The notes under the pieces are model-generated. The model was not told the DNA's origin. It saw only the letters and a list, made by a program, of their open reading frames with translations, and did no database searches. From the NCBI GenBank assembly GCA_964589175.1, contig CAZPRY010000019.1, positions 5,493-69,492 on the forward strand: a DNA stretch of 64,000 bases. The letters are read 5' to 3'. Origin of the DNA: CAZPRY01 sp964589175 (GTDB taxonomy: Bacteria > Fidelibacterota > UBA2242). The translations under genes were made by a program, and so were the position numbers. Shown here in pieces: positions 54,067 through 62,523 of the stretch; positions within the stretch are counted from its first letter, which is position 1, and every line of letters begins with the position of its first letter.

Positions 54067-54086
54067 GTCAGGTTCTCAAACCTGAC
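54067..54086 (+). repeat. Palindrome with CTCA loop, possible REP relative
   Basis: GTCAGGTT (54067-54074), loop CTCA, AACCTGAC (54079-54086) is a perfect 8-bp hairpin. There is no T-run, so it is not a typical terminator. The CTCN tetraloop is shared with the REP-like elements at 155-179, 60952 and 62643, although the stem and the preceding CGTTCC differ. Confidence 0.45.
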
Positions 54087-54244
54087 ACCTGAAGGGAAGA
54101 AGCAAGGCAGAAAATTCCGGAAATAATAAGGCTCAGGCTGACAAGATCATATGGATGTTGATTTCCTTGATAGTAAAGTGGCGGAAAGTAGATCTGCCTC
54201 ACGGTTTTTGTTTGCTATTATGGTTTTGGAATTATAAAATATTA

Positions 54245-54269
54245 TTGACATAAATTGTAAAAATGTCAA
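54245..54269 (+). promoter_or_regulatory. Palindromic operator upstream of the tetR gene
   Basis: TTGACAT (54245-54251) and ATGTCAA (54263-54269) form a perfect 7-bp inverted repeat with an 11-base AT spacer, ending 14 bases before the tetR ATG. The left arm doubles as a TTGACA -35 box. The position and the 25-base size fit an autoregulatory TetR-family operator. Confidence 0.55.
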
Positions 54270-54283
54270 AATAAAAGTACTTT

Positions 54284-54877
54284 ATGCCTAAGATTGTAGA
54301 CGATACCGAACGCAAAGAGATAATCATACAGACCGCTACCGAATTATTCGTTCGGGACGGCTACCAGAAAACCAAGTTCGCTACAATCGCGGAGCAGTGC
54401 GGCCTGGGCCGAACGACGATTTACCAGTATTTTAAAAACAAAGATGAAGTCTTTATGGCCGTTCTCGATAAAGTCTATAAAGAGCTTCAATCGGATTATA
54501 TTAATATCGTTTTCGAGAAAGACGCCAGCTCCATCGATAAAATTCGCAGTGTGATATACAAAGCGTTTCGGGATTACTATCGCAAGAAAAAGATGATGAT
54601 TGTCGTCGTGAATTACCTTCTGCAGATGCAGCGTAGAAAAACGGCGTTAAAAGCCAAAATCAATGAACAAACCCTCACGTTGCAGATATTGCTGCAGCAA
54701 CTCCTCAAAGAAGGCATCGAGACGGGTGAACTGAAAGAGCATGATACGCAGAATATGGCCTGGGTTCTCTTCTCATTGATCCGGGCCTTTATCATCCAGG
54801 TCTCGATCACCGAGGACTTCTCTTTACGTGAATTGAAGGACAGCATCGACCTGCTTCTGGACGGTCTGAAGAAGTAA
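54284..54877 (+). CDS. TetR-family transcriptional regulator
   Basis: A 197-residue repressor-type regulator. The N-terminal helix-turn-helix is clear (TELFVRDGYQKTKFATIAEQ, then GLGRTTIYQYFKNKDEV), followed by an all-helical ligand and dimerisation domain. The ligand is unknown. Because no transporter or enzyme follows directly (the next unit has its own FMN riboswitch), it may control itself and genes elsewhere. The palindrome immediately upstream supports autoregulation. There is no good ribosome binding site before the ATG. Confidence 0.92.
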   Translation: MPKIVDDTERKEIIIQTATELFVRDGYQKTKFATIAEQCGLGRTTIYQYFKNKDEVFMAVLDKVYKELQSDYINIVFEKDASSIDKIRSVIYKAFRDYYRKKKMMIVVVNYLLQMQRRKTALKAKINEQTLTLQILLQQLLKEGIETGELKEHDTQNMAWVLFSLIRAFIIQVSITEDFSLRELKDSIDLLLDGLKK

Positions 54878-54989
54878 AAATACTCCGCTTTCAGTAAATT
54901 AATTACCCCAAGAACTCACGCTATCTATTCTATCCGGCTTTCATTTTCACGACTTGCAAAAACGGATTGAGGAATGTAAATTCGATTCG

Positions 54990-55106
54990 ATCTCCGGGGC
55001 AGGGCGCAATTCCTGACCGGTGGTGAAAGTCCACGAATCCCTGGAAATAAGGGATTGAGCCTGCGAAATTCAGGCACCGACGGTAAGAGTCCGGATGAGA
55101 GGAGAT
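54990..55106 (+). ncRNA. FMN riboswitch (RFN element)
   Basis: The consensus RFN blocks appear in order: GATCTCCGGGGCAGGG near 54990, TTCCTGACCGGTGGT, AGTCCACGA, AGCCTGCGA, ACCGACGGTAAGAGTCCGGATG and the closing GAGGAGAT at 55099-55106, which pairs with ATCTCC at the start (stem P1). FMN binding would stabilise the aptamer and let the downstream terminator (55117-55139) form, shutting off the riboflavin genes when flavin is plentiful. Confidence 0.97.
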
Positions 55107-55116
55107 AAAGCAATAG

Positions 55117-55139
55117 TCCCGGAAACGTCCGGGATTTTT
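55117..55139 (+). terminator. Riboswitch-controlled intrinsic terminator
   Basis: TCCCGGA (55117-55123), loop AACG, TCCGGGA (55128-55134), then TTTTT. It lies between the FMN aptamer and the ribD start at 55144, so it is the expression platform of the riboswitch. The terminator ends only a few bases before the ATG. Confidence 0.92.
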
Positions 55140-55143
55140 ATTT

Positions 55144-56229
55144 ATGATCAGACCCCCAAAATGGATGCGCAAAGCGCTGGATCTCGCTGAGAAGGGTCGT
55201 GGGTACACCAGCCCCAACCCGGTAGTCGGTGCCGTGATTGTCAAAGACAACCTGCTTCTCGGGGAAGGCTGGCACGCAAGATTCGGAGCAGCGCACGCCG
55301 AAGTCGTGGCCCTGTCACAAGCCGGCGAAGCGGCGCGTGGCGCCGTATTATACGTCAATCTCGAACCCTGCAGCTTTTACGGTAAAACCCCGCCCTGTGT
55401 CGATGCAATCATCCAGGCCGGGATCGAAAAGGTTTACATTGGCATGATCGATCCCAATCCCAATGTCAATGGGCGCGGTGTCGACAAATTGAAAGCCGCC
55501 GGGATCGGAGTCGAAGTCGGAATTCTCGAAAACGAGGCGCGTGAACTGAACAAGGGATTTAATCAGTACATCCGCGAAAACCGGCCGTGGGTGACCCTGA
55601 AGTTGGCTGTAACCGCTGACGGTTATATCGCCGATATTACCGGAAAAAGCCAGTGGATCAGCTCCCCGGATGCGCGTGCGTTTGTGATGCAGGAGCGCAC
55701 CCGTTATGATGCGATTATGGTCGGGATCGGAACCGTCATGAAAGACGATCCGTCCCTGCTGCCCGAAAAGCAGGATGGCTATATTCCGTACCGGATTGTC
55801 CTGGACGACCTGTTGAATATTCCGTACCGCATGAAACTATGTTCGGACGACTTTCGTAAAAGAACCATTGTGGTGACGACGCAAACGAATAAAAACAAAA
55901 AAGCCGGGGAACTGCAAAATACGGGCATTACCGTTATCCCGGCCGAACCAGACGACTTCGGCTGGATCGATTTGTCCTCAGCCCTGCGCAAACTGGCCGA
56001 GCTCGGGATTACTTCCATTTACTGCGAAGGCGGTGGACAGCTGGCCGGCTCGCTCATGACGCAAAAGCTGGTCGATGAGCTTCAATATATTATCGCGCCG
56101 AAAATCATCGGCGAGGGCATCTTCGCTTTCAGCGGGTTTATGCGTACGCTGGATGAGGCGATTCAATTCGCCTGGCAGCAGCCGGTGCCATTGGGGCCGG
56201 ATGTGCTCTTACGGGGGAAGCTGCGCTGA
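55144..56229 (+). CDS. ribD: Bifunctional riboflavin deaminase-reductase
   Basis: RibD deaminates and then reduces the pyrimidine intermediate of riboflavin synthesis. The deaminase half has HAEVVALS with the zinc histidine and catalytic glutamate, and EPCSFYGKTPPC with the two zinc cysteines. The reductase half shows TLKLAVTADGYIAD, SPDARAFVMQERTRYDAI, GIGTVMKDDP and YCEGGGQLAGS. At 361 residues it is standard. The ATG follows the riboswitch terminator by five bases and has no Shine-Dalgarno sequence of its own. Confidence 0.96.
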   Translation: MIRPPKWMRKALDLAEKGRGYTSPNPVVGAVIVKDNLLLGEGWHARFGAAHAEVVALSQAGEAARGAVLYVNLEPCSFYGKTPPCVDAIIQAGIEKVYIGMIDPNPNVNGRGVDKLKAAGIGVEVGILENEARELNKGFNQYIRENRPWVTLKLAVTADGYIADITGKSQWISSPDARAFVMQERTRYDAIMVGIGTVMKDDPSLLPEKQDGYIPYRIVLDDLLNIPYRMKLCSDDFRKRTIVVTTQTNKNKKAGELQNTGITVIPAEPDDFGWIDLSSALRKLAELGITSIYCEGGGQLAGSLMTQKLVDELQYIIAPKIIGEGIFAFSGFMRTLDEAIQFAWQQPVPLGPDVLLRGKLR

Positions 56230-56870
56230 TGTTTACGGGAATTATCGAAGAGACCGGCAAGATTAAGAACATCAGCTCGAATGCGTCCGGCAAGCAATTC
56301 GAAATTCAGGCGCAAAGAGTGATCGAAGATACGCACCCCGGTGACAGCATTGCCATCGACGGGGTCTGCCTGAGCGTTACGACGATTGGCAAGGATGTAT
56401 TCACTGTCCAGGCGGTTCGGGAGACGTTGCAGCGCACGACGCTGGATTTGCTTCGAAAGGGAGATGTTGTCAATCTCGAAAGGGCCATGCGCGCCGATGG
56501 TCGTTTTGGCGGTCATTTTGTGCAGGGACATGTTGACGGCGTCGCTAAATTACGCTCGAAAAAAATACAGGGAGAATCGGCCCTATTGTTCTTTAGCATT
56601 CCTGCCGAACTCAAGAAATATATCGTTCCCAAAGGCTCAATTGCCCTGAACGGGATCAGTTTAACGGTGGCGGCGATGGATTCGGAAAGTATCACGGTTG
56701 CAGTGATTCCGATTACATTGCGCGATACCAGCCTGGGTTTGAAAAAGGACGGCGATTCGGTCAATGTAGAGGTTGACATGCTGGCTAAGTATGTCGAAAA
56801 CTTCATGGATCGGAAGGATGAAAAGAAAACCATCTCGCAGGGAATGCGGGAATGGGGTTATCGAAAATAA
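56229..56870 (+). CDS. ribE: Riboflavin synthase alpha chain
   Basis: It converts two 6,7-dimethyl-8-ribityllumazine molecules to riboflavin plus the pyrimidine precursor. The repeated barrel is visible: MFTGIIEETGKIK with GDSIAIDGVCLSVT in the first half, and GHVDGVAK with GSIALNGISLTVA in the second. The 213-residue length is normal. Its start overlaps the last base of ribD, so translation is coupled. The gene is called ribC or ribE in different species. Confidence 0.96.
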   Translation: MFTGIIEETGKIKNISSNASGKQFEIQAQRVIEDTHPGDSIAIDGVCLSVTTIGKDVFTVQAVRETLQRTTLDLLRKGDVVNLERAMRADGRFGGHFVQGHVDGVAKLRSKKIQGESALLFFSIPAELKKYIVPKGSIALNGISLTVAAMDSESITVAVIPITLRDTSLGLKKDGDSVNVEVDMLAKYVENFMDRKDEKKTISQGMREWGYRK

Positions 56871-56882
56871 ACAAGGATATCA

Positions 56883-58088
56883 ATGCAATTCAATACAATC
56901 GACGAAGCTGTTGAGGATTTTCGAGCGGGAAAATTTCTGATCGTCGTGGACGATGAAAACCGCGAGAACGAAGGCGATTTTATAATGGCCGCTGAGAAAA
57001 TCTCGCCGGAGGCCGTCAATTTTATGGCGATTCATGCCCGTGGCCTGATGTGTGTCGGTCTGACCGAAGAAAGGGTAAAAGAACTCAATGTGAATCTGAT
57101 GGTCACCGATAACACGGCGCTGCATAATACCAAATTCACGGTGAGTGTCGATGCCGTGAAGGGTACCACGACCGGTATCTCCGCCAATGATCGCTATATT
57201 ACCATCAAGGCCCTGGCGGATCCTCAGACGAAACCTGAAGATTTGGGACGGCCGGGACATATCTTTCCGATTATCGCCAAGAACGGCGGCGTTCTGCGGC
57301 GGGCGGGGCACACGGAAGCGAGTGTCGATCTGGCCCGCATCGCCGGCCTGGCGCCGGTGAGCGTCATGTGCGAGATTATGGATGACAACGGGGAAATGGC
57401 ACGCGGTGTAAGATTAATCGCCATTGCCCAAAAACACAATATCAAAATCATTACCATCGCCGATCTGATCGAATACCGGCGCAAGCATGAGCGTTTTTAT
57501 GAACGTATCAGCGATGCCGAATTACCAACTAAATACGGCAAATTCCGGATCATCGTATTCTATGATCAGCTGACCGGCAAAGAGCATATCGCGCTGGTGA
57601 TGGGCGATGTCACCGCCGATGAACCGATTATGGTAAGAGTTCATTCGGAATGCCTGACCGGCGATGTGCTGGGGTCGTTGCGCTGCGATTGCGGTCAGCA
57701 ACTCGAAAAAGCACTGGAACTGATCGCACTTGAGGGACGCGGGGTGCTGCTCTATCTCCGCCAGGAAGGGCGCGGTATCGGTTTGAAGCACAAGATTATG
57801 GCCTATAAACTTCAGGACGAGGGCCTGGATACCTACGAAGCCAACGTGAAGCTCGGATTTCAACCCGACTTGCGCGACTACGGGATGGGGGCCCAGATTC
57901 TTTCCGACCTGGGAATTCGCAAGATGCGCCTGCTGACCAACAATCCCAAGAAGGTCATCGGCCTGCAGGGCTATAACCTTGAAATCGTGGAGCGGATTCC
58001 GGTGGAAATACCGCCCAATCCCGAGAATAAAAGATATCTGACTACGAAGCGAGATAGGTTTGGACATTTAATCTTAAAGAACGAATAG
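56883..58088 (+). CDS. ribBA: DHBP synthase / GTP cyclohydrolase II
   Basis: A fused enzyme for the two starting reactions of riboflavin synthesis. The N-terminal DHBP synthase half (about 1-200) shows DDENRENEGDFIMAAE and RRAGHTEASVDLARIAGL. The C-terminal GTP cyclohydrolase II half (about 205-401) shows HSECLTGDVLGSLRCDCG with the zinc cysteines and LRQEGRGIGL. Both catalytic sets appear intact, so both activities are expected. It begins 12 bases after ribE. Confidence 0.97.
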   Translation: MQFNTIDEAVEDFRAGKFLIVVDDENRENEGDFIMAAEKISPEAVNFMAIHARGLMCVGLTEERVKELNVNLMVTDNTALHNTKFTVSVDAVKGTTTGISANDRYITIKALADPQTKPEDLGRPGHIFPIIAKNGGVLRRAGHTEASVDLARIAGLAPVSVMCEIMDDNGEMARGVRLIAIAQKHNIKIITIADLIEYRRKHERFYERISDAELPTKYGKFRIIVFYDQLTGKEHIALVMGDVTADEPIMVRVHSECLTGDVLGSLRCDCGQQLEKALELIALEGRGVLLYLRQEGRGIGLKHKIMAYKLQDEGLDTYEANVKLGFQPDLRDYGMGAQILSDLGIRKMRLLTNNPKKVIGLQGYNLEIVERIPVEIPPNPENKRYLTTKRDRFGHLILKNE

Positions 58089-58097
58089 GTGAGAAAA

Positions 58098-58568
58098 ATG
58101 AAAGTACATGAAGGGGCCTTAAATGCCGCAAAGAAAAAGATCGCGCTGGTTGCCAGCCGGTTCAATGATTTGATTACCAAGGAACTGATCGAAGGGGCGG
58201 TCGACTGCCTGCGCCGGCATGGCGCCGCGGAGGATGCCATCGACCTGTTCTGGGTGCCGGGCGCTTTCGAAATTCCCAAGGTTGCCCTGGAAGTCGCCAA
58301 AACGAAGAAGTTTGACGGTGTAATTTGTCTGGGGGCCGTGATCCGCGGGGCAACGCCGCATTTCGATGTCGTTGCCGCCGAGGTATCCAAAGGCGTCGCG
58401 CGGCTTTCCATGGAAGCCGACATACCGGTAATTTTTGGCGTACTGACCACCGATTCCATCGAACAGGCCCTGGAACGGGCGGGCACTAAAGCCGGTAACA
58501 AGGGCTGGGATGCAGCGATTAGTCTGATGGAGATGATCAATCTTCTGGATGCAGTAAAAAATGCCTAG
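58098..58568 (+). CDS. ribH: 6,7-Dimethyl-8-ribityllumazine synthase
   Basis: RibH condenses DHBP with the ribityl pyrimidine and usually forms an icosahedral or pentameric shell. Motifs are ALVASRFNDLITKEL, VPGAFEIPKVA, VICLGAVIRGATPHFDVV and GVLTTDSIEQALERAG with the closing KAGNKGWDAA. The frame opens with a GTG at 58089, but AGGTGAG lies just before ATG 58098, which is preferred (156 residues). The last eight bases overlap the next gene. Confidence 0.96.
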   Translation: MKVHEGALNAAKKKIALVASRFNDLITKELIEGAVDCLRRHGAAEDAIDLFWVPGAFEIPKVALEVAKTKKFDGVICLGAVIRGATPHFDVVAAEVSKGVARLSMEADIPVIFGVLTTDSIEQALERAGTKAGNKGWDAAISLMEMINLLDAVKNA

Positions 58569-60948
58569 GCGCGGTCGCTACGTTTTTCTCTTCGTGCTTT
58601 GCCTGGCGGGGCTGACTGCGGCTTTCGGTCAATCGCGGGTGGGGGAGTGGGATGCTTACGCATCCAGTCGCTTTCTCCGTGATCTCGACACTGCCGGGAC
58701 TTACATTTACGCGGCCAGCAGCGGCGGACTGGTCGAATTCGACCGGCAGACCAAGACCTTCAATGTCTACGGCCAGCGGGACGGGCTTGCCCGTCTGGAT
58801 TTGCGATGCCTGGCCAGGGACCGCCAGGGTGTTCTGTGGCTCGGTACCAGTTCCCCCTTTGGCGAGGTGTATCGCTGGGACATGGAGAAGCGCGAAATTC
58901 TACAGGTTTTTGATGAAAAGGTATGGGGCGAGCGCCTGACCTCGATCGTCGCTTTCGCATTCCGGGGCAACGATGTCTATGCGGCCTTCCAGCAGAATGT
59001 CGATTGGGGCATTTTGCATTTCAGAGCGGAAGGCGATACGTACCGCTACAAGGATTTTTACTTCAATTTTCCGCTGAATATAATGGGGCTGAACGATATT
59101 GCCGTGATTCGCGATACACTCTGGCTGGCAACGGATTCCGGCGTTTTGTATGCCGAACCGGGGAAGGCGGAATTGAAATCGCCCGCCGCCTGGAAAACGG
59201 TGGCGCCAACCGGAAAAAGCAGCTCCGTGATAGTGTCCGATCGTGAGGGCCGCTTGTATACAAATCTGGATCAGAGCATCTACCGGATCCGGGGAGACAA
59301 GGCATTTCTGTTGAATGCCGGGCTGTACCGGAATATCAATTCGCTGCTGTTTGGCCCGGATGGCGTGCTATTGGCTTCGACGACCAAAGGCAACTACGAG
59401 CTGCAGGCTGACGGCGGCTGGCGGCAGCTCTGTACGGGCGATATTTCCAAGACGATAGCTGATGAGAACGGCGGATTCTGGAGCGCTACGTCGGGCAACG
59501 GTATCGGGTTTATGGCGAACGGGATGAAAAATTTCTATATCCCGAATACGGTTCTCGACAATATTTACACTTCGCTCTACGTTGACGATTCGGGAAACCT
59601 GGTAGGGGGAACCCGCAGCGGAATCAGCTTCTTCACATCCCGCGGATGGTATAACATCTCCGCCTCGGCAACGCTGACCGGTCTGCACGATCACCAGGAC
59701 GCCGACTGGAACTATTGGGTAGCCGATACGATCCGGTACTCACTCGGAGGCAGCGGTCGTATCTACACAATTCTGGAACGCGGAGATGGCGAGTATTTCG
59801 CGACTCTGTATGGTTCATATATCAGTCAAAGCGGCGGCGGCATGTTGAGATTCGATCGCGACGACCTGGAGCATTTTGTCGTTTACGATACGACGGACGG
59901 GAATTTTGCAGCATCGGCGGGCCGGGGCGGGACAGCCGATTTTGTAGCCGTTGCCTTCATGGCCAGGGATTCGCTCGATAATCTCTGGATAGCCAATCAC
60001 TATGCGCAGAATAATCAGGTTGTGGCCGTACTGACCGCCGATGATCGCTGGGTGCATTTCAATACGAGCGAATCGCACGGTTACCTCAATTATTTTATTA
60101 CTGCGATTGATTTCGATTCGAAAGGCCGAATCTGGTTTGGGTCCGAGGTGCAGAGCGGCGAAGCGGCTTCCAACGGCGGGATTGCCGTGCTGGATTACCA
60201 TGGGACGCTGGAAGACAAATCCGATGATGAGTGGTGGTACATCAGCACGTCGAGTGGACTGGCCGATCCTTCGGTCTACACACTGGCCTTCGATATGGAT
60301 GACGATTTGTGGATCATGACCACAGCCGGGATTCAGCGAGCTGTCATTGCCCGAAATTTTCCGAGTTCCTATTTCTACAGTATAGAAGACCCTGTCTTGA
60401 CGAGTGTGCCGTTTTCGAAAGAATGCCGAATCAGAATCGACGGCCTGAATAACAAATGGATCGGTACGGTCGGCTCCGGAGTTAAGGTTTACACGTCCAG
60501 CGGTATCTGGCTCAACGATGTTGAAGGCTTCACAACCAATAATTCCGGTCTGATCGACAACACGATCCTGGACATCGCTTTCTACGATCCGCAGGGAATT
60601 GTATACATTGCTACCAGCAAAGGCATCTCGGTCTATAAGTCACCCTATGCGGTCTTCGGCGAAAAGTATAAAGAGTTAAAAATTTTCCCGCAGCCGTTTG
60701 AAATTCCAGCGGCGCAACCGTTGATTATCGACGGATTGTTGCAGGAATCCGAAGTCAAAATCATGACGCTGGACGGAACGTTTATCCGGCATTTATACGC
60801 ACGGAACGGTACGGTCATCGGGCAACAGGCATTTTGGGATGGTAAGACCCGCCAGGGCGATTATGTCAGCAGCGGCGTTTACATCTGCGTGGCTTATACG
60901 GATGAAGGGGATACGGCGGTGGGGAAGATTGCCGTCGTTCGGAAGTAA
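58561..60948 (+). CDS. Secreted double beta-propeller protein with C-terminal FlgD/sorting-like domain, PorZ-like
   Basis: A 795-residue exported protein: cleavable signal peptide (about 1-23, VFLFVLCLAGLTAAFG), then two propellers built from two-component-regulator-type blades. Examples are TYIYAASSGGLVEFD, VLWLGTSSPFG, NLWIANHYA and NKWIGTVGSGVKVY. The C-terminus holds a small Ig-like module ending YVSSGVYICVAYTD and GKIAVVRK, like type IX secretion sorting or FlgD-Ig domains. Size and layout resemble PorZ of the type IX system, but this is a structural guess. Its start overlaps ribH by eight bases, so it is translated with the riboflavin operon, an odd partnership. Confidence 0.8.
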   Translation: MPRRGRYVFLFVLCLAGLTAAFGQSRVGEWDAYASSRFLRDLDTAGTYIYAASSGGLVEFDRQTKTFNVYGQRDGLARLDLRCLARDRQGVLWLGTSSPFGEVYRWDMEKREILQVFDEKVWGERLTSIVAFAFRGNDVYAAFQQNVDWGILHFRAEGDTYRYKDFYFNFPLNIMGLNDIAVIRDTLWLATDSGVLYAEPGKAELKSPAAWKTVAPTGKSSSVIVSDREGRLYTNLDQSIYRIRGDKAFLLNAGLYRNINSLLFGPDGVLLASTTKGNYELQADGGWRQLCTGDISKTIADENGGFWSATSGNGIGFMANGMKNFYIPNTVLDNIYTSLYVDDSGNLVGGTRSGISFFTSRGWYNISASATLTGLHDHQDADWNYWVADTIRYSLGGSGRIYTILERGDGEYFATLYGSYISQSGGGMLRFDRDDLEHFVVYDTTDGNFAASAGRGGTADFVAVAFMARDSLDNLWIANHYAQNNQVVAVLTADDRWVHFNTSESHGYLNYFITAIDFDSKGRIWFGSEVQSGEAASNGGIAVLDYHGTLEDKSDDEWWYISTSSGLADPSVYTLAFDMDDDLWIMTTAGIQRAVIARNFPSSYFYSIEDPVLTSVPFSKECRIRIDGLNNKWIGTVGSGVKVYTSSGIWLNDVEGFTTNNSGLIDNTILDIAFYDPQGIVYIATSKGISVYKSPYAVFGEKYKELKIFPQPFEIPAAQPLIIDGLLQESEVKIMTLDGTFIRHLYARNGTVIGQQAFWDGKTRQGDYVSSGVYICVAYTDEGDTAVGKIAVVRK

Positions 60949-60951
60949 CCC

Positions 60952-61027
60952 CGTAATGCAAACACTCTTGTTTGCATGATTTCTTCAACACATACGTAAA
61001 AAAGCCAAATCGAACAAAAGTATTGGC
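60952..61027 (+). repeat. BIME-like repeat, left copy flanking the AbiE genes
   Basis: CGTAA (60952-60956) leads into a perfect 9-bp hairpin, ATGCAAACA-CTCT-TGTTTGCAT (60956-60977). About 35 bases later, CGAACAAAAGTATTGG (61011-61026) is a degenerate inverted relative. The whole block aligns with 62643-62718 at roughly three-quarters identity, with conserved CAACA and poly-A spacer segments. It begins four bases after the PorZ-like gene ends. Pairs of inverted REP palindromes of this kind are called BIMEs. Confidence 0.6.
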
Positions 61028-61078
61028 TGACGAGTTTTTGTTGGGATGATCTGGGGCGGTCCGCGGTCAAACGAATTT

Positions 61079-61891
61079 TTATGAAGTCAATAAGTTGCGA
61101 AAGTTGTCCAAGGTGATGAGGTCCATTTCCGCCGGATTTTCAATGAACGGACTCAAGTCTTTACGAATATCATCCATTTTTTGCAATTGGATATGTTGGA
61201 GGAGTACCTGTTTCCAGTTCCCTGCTGCCATTTCCTCTCCATGGTAATTCGCCTGTAGGAGGGCAGCTTTGAGAAATGGAAAATTGGGAAGAATCTCTTT
61301 CCAACGGCTAAGATAGAAAAAGAGATCGTAATAATCTCGCCCTTTACTGTAAGCGCGCGTCAGAACGGCGTTGATTTTCCCAGCCAAAAATGTGGGCTGA
61401 TCGTGGTGAAGCAAGGCGAATGGAAAGTACGTATTGATAATCGACCGCGACGTCCCGAATCCAACAGGAGGAGTTGTATCAATCTCAATTTTGACATTCA
61501 GTTTTTGATTGGAGTGTACGGATAAACCCGTTTCCTGGAGCAATTCCTCAAATCGTAGTTCCATCGAGTGCACTGTCTTCGTCAAATCGCTTTTAACGGT
61601 CAATGCATACCCATTCCGGTGCAGACGTTTCGGAATTTTTTCCATGATGGTCCGAACTTTATCCCTCTCGGTTCCGGTTGAGGTGTGGAAATCAAGGTCT
61701 TCGGAAAAACGGCGCAGTCCATGCACAATTCGAAGCGCAGTTCCACCGTGGAAAACGAGAAAACGTCCTCCGTTGAGTTCGAAAATCTCGCGCAAAATTA
61801 CATGCTGTAGATATTCCCGCAACCGGTTTCGAGCCTCGCGTGAATCGGGTGTTTGCCGGGCGATCTGCAAAGCCTGTTCCTTCAAATCCAT
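61079..61891 (-). CDS. AbiEii/AbiGii-family nucleotidyltransferase toxin
   Basis: The toxin of a type IV-like toxin-antitoxin system that can abort phage infection. It is a DUF1814 nucleotidyltransferase of 270 residues with all four expected motifs: FHGGTALR, RFSEDLDF (catalytic aspartates), the central KIEIDTTPP region, and SKGRDYYDLFFYL near the C-terminal half. Relatives add nucleotides to tRNA acceptor ends. Its start overlaps the 3' end of the antitoxin gene by ten bases. The pair lies between two repeat copies, which suggests it arrived as a unit. Confidence 0.9.
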   Translation of the reverse strand: MDLKEQALQIARQTPDSREARNRLREYLQHVILREIFELNGGRFLVFHGGTALRIVHGLRRFSEDLDFHTSTGTERDKVRTIMEKIPKRLHRNGYALTVKSDLTKTVHSMELRFEELLQETGLSVHSNQKLNVKIEIDTTPPVGFGTSRSIINTYFPFALLHHDQPTFLAGKINAVLTRAYSKGRDYYDLFFYLSRWKEILPNFPFLKAALLQANYHGEEMAAGNWKQVLLQHIQLQKMDDIRKDLSPFIENPAEMDLITLDNFRNLLTS

Positions 61892-62523
61892 TCCTCCTTT
61901 TGAGAGATGAGAATCCTCACCGCGTTTGTTACTTTCGGACTATTGAATCTCTCGGTAAATTGAGACAGTCGATCCCGGTCAAGCGAATCCAGATTCTGGA
62001 AACGCATTTCCTGTAAGCAGTCGACAGTCCATTTCCCGGGACTCAGGTAAAACAGATCCAGTAGCGCTTTCTCGGGATAGGCGATAAAAAAAGCCGTTTC
62101 ACTTGGTTTGTTATTGTTTATACTGCTGTGCAAATAGTATCCCCAAAAACGTTTTTGATCCAGACTGCGGTAGGAGAAGACACCGAGCGGAATATGCCAT
62201 TTCCGGGTTTGATGAATTGTGATGGATTCATTTTCAAAGACTTTTTCCGGAAGATGTCCATAGAATTCCAGTGCGGTATGCAGACTGATATATGAAGGGC
62301 GATAGATAATGTTGGCTACGTTGAATGGATTAATCCGGACGGTTTGGAATTCCTCCGGTAAAAGATAAACTCCACGGCGGATTTGAACGAGCTTGCCTTG
62401 CGCAACCCATCGTGATAATCTTGCGCGAATCTGTTCGGGTGCTTCATCGAAGAAAACATCAAGTTCGCGGGACTCAAAAAGCGGGCGATTTCGAAAAATG
62501 CGGAGGATTTCCTGGTATTTCAT
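61882..62523 (-). CDS. AbiEi-family antitoxin/transcriptional regulator
   Basis: The 213-residue partner of the AbiEii toxin. The N-terminal winged helix (about 1-60, with FESRELDVFFDE and VQIRRGVYLLPEEF) should bind DNA and repress the pair. The C-terminal AbiEi domain (about 70-190, with SYISLHTALEFYGHLPE and AYPEKALLDLFYL) should neutralise the toxin. There is no obvious ribosome binding site. No operator repeat stands out in the upstream AT-rich stretch. Confidence 0.88.
   Translation of the reverse strand: MKYQEILRIFRNRPLFESRELDVFFDEAPEQIRARLSRWVAQGKLVQIRRGVYLLPEEFQTVRINPFNVANIIYRPSYISLHTALEFYGHLPEKVFENESITIHQTRKWHIPLGVFSYRSLDQKRFWGYYLHSSINNNKPSETAFFIAYPEKALLDLFYLSPGKWTVDCLQEMRFQNLDSLDRDRLSQFTERFNSPKVTNAVRILISQKEEWI

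Larger units (their letters stand above)
54032..54283. other. Intergenic region with a REP-like hairpin and a palindromic operator
   Basis: No gene is supported between mtgA and tetR. Two structures are visible: the hairpin at 54067-54086 and the AT-rich palindrome at 54245-54269, both listed separately. Confidence 0.5.
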
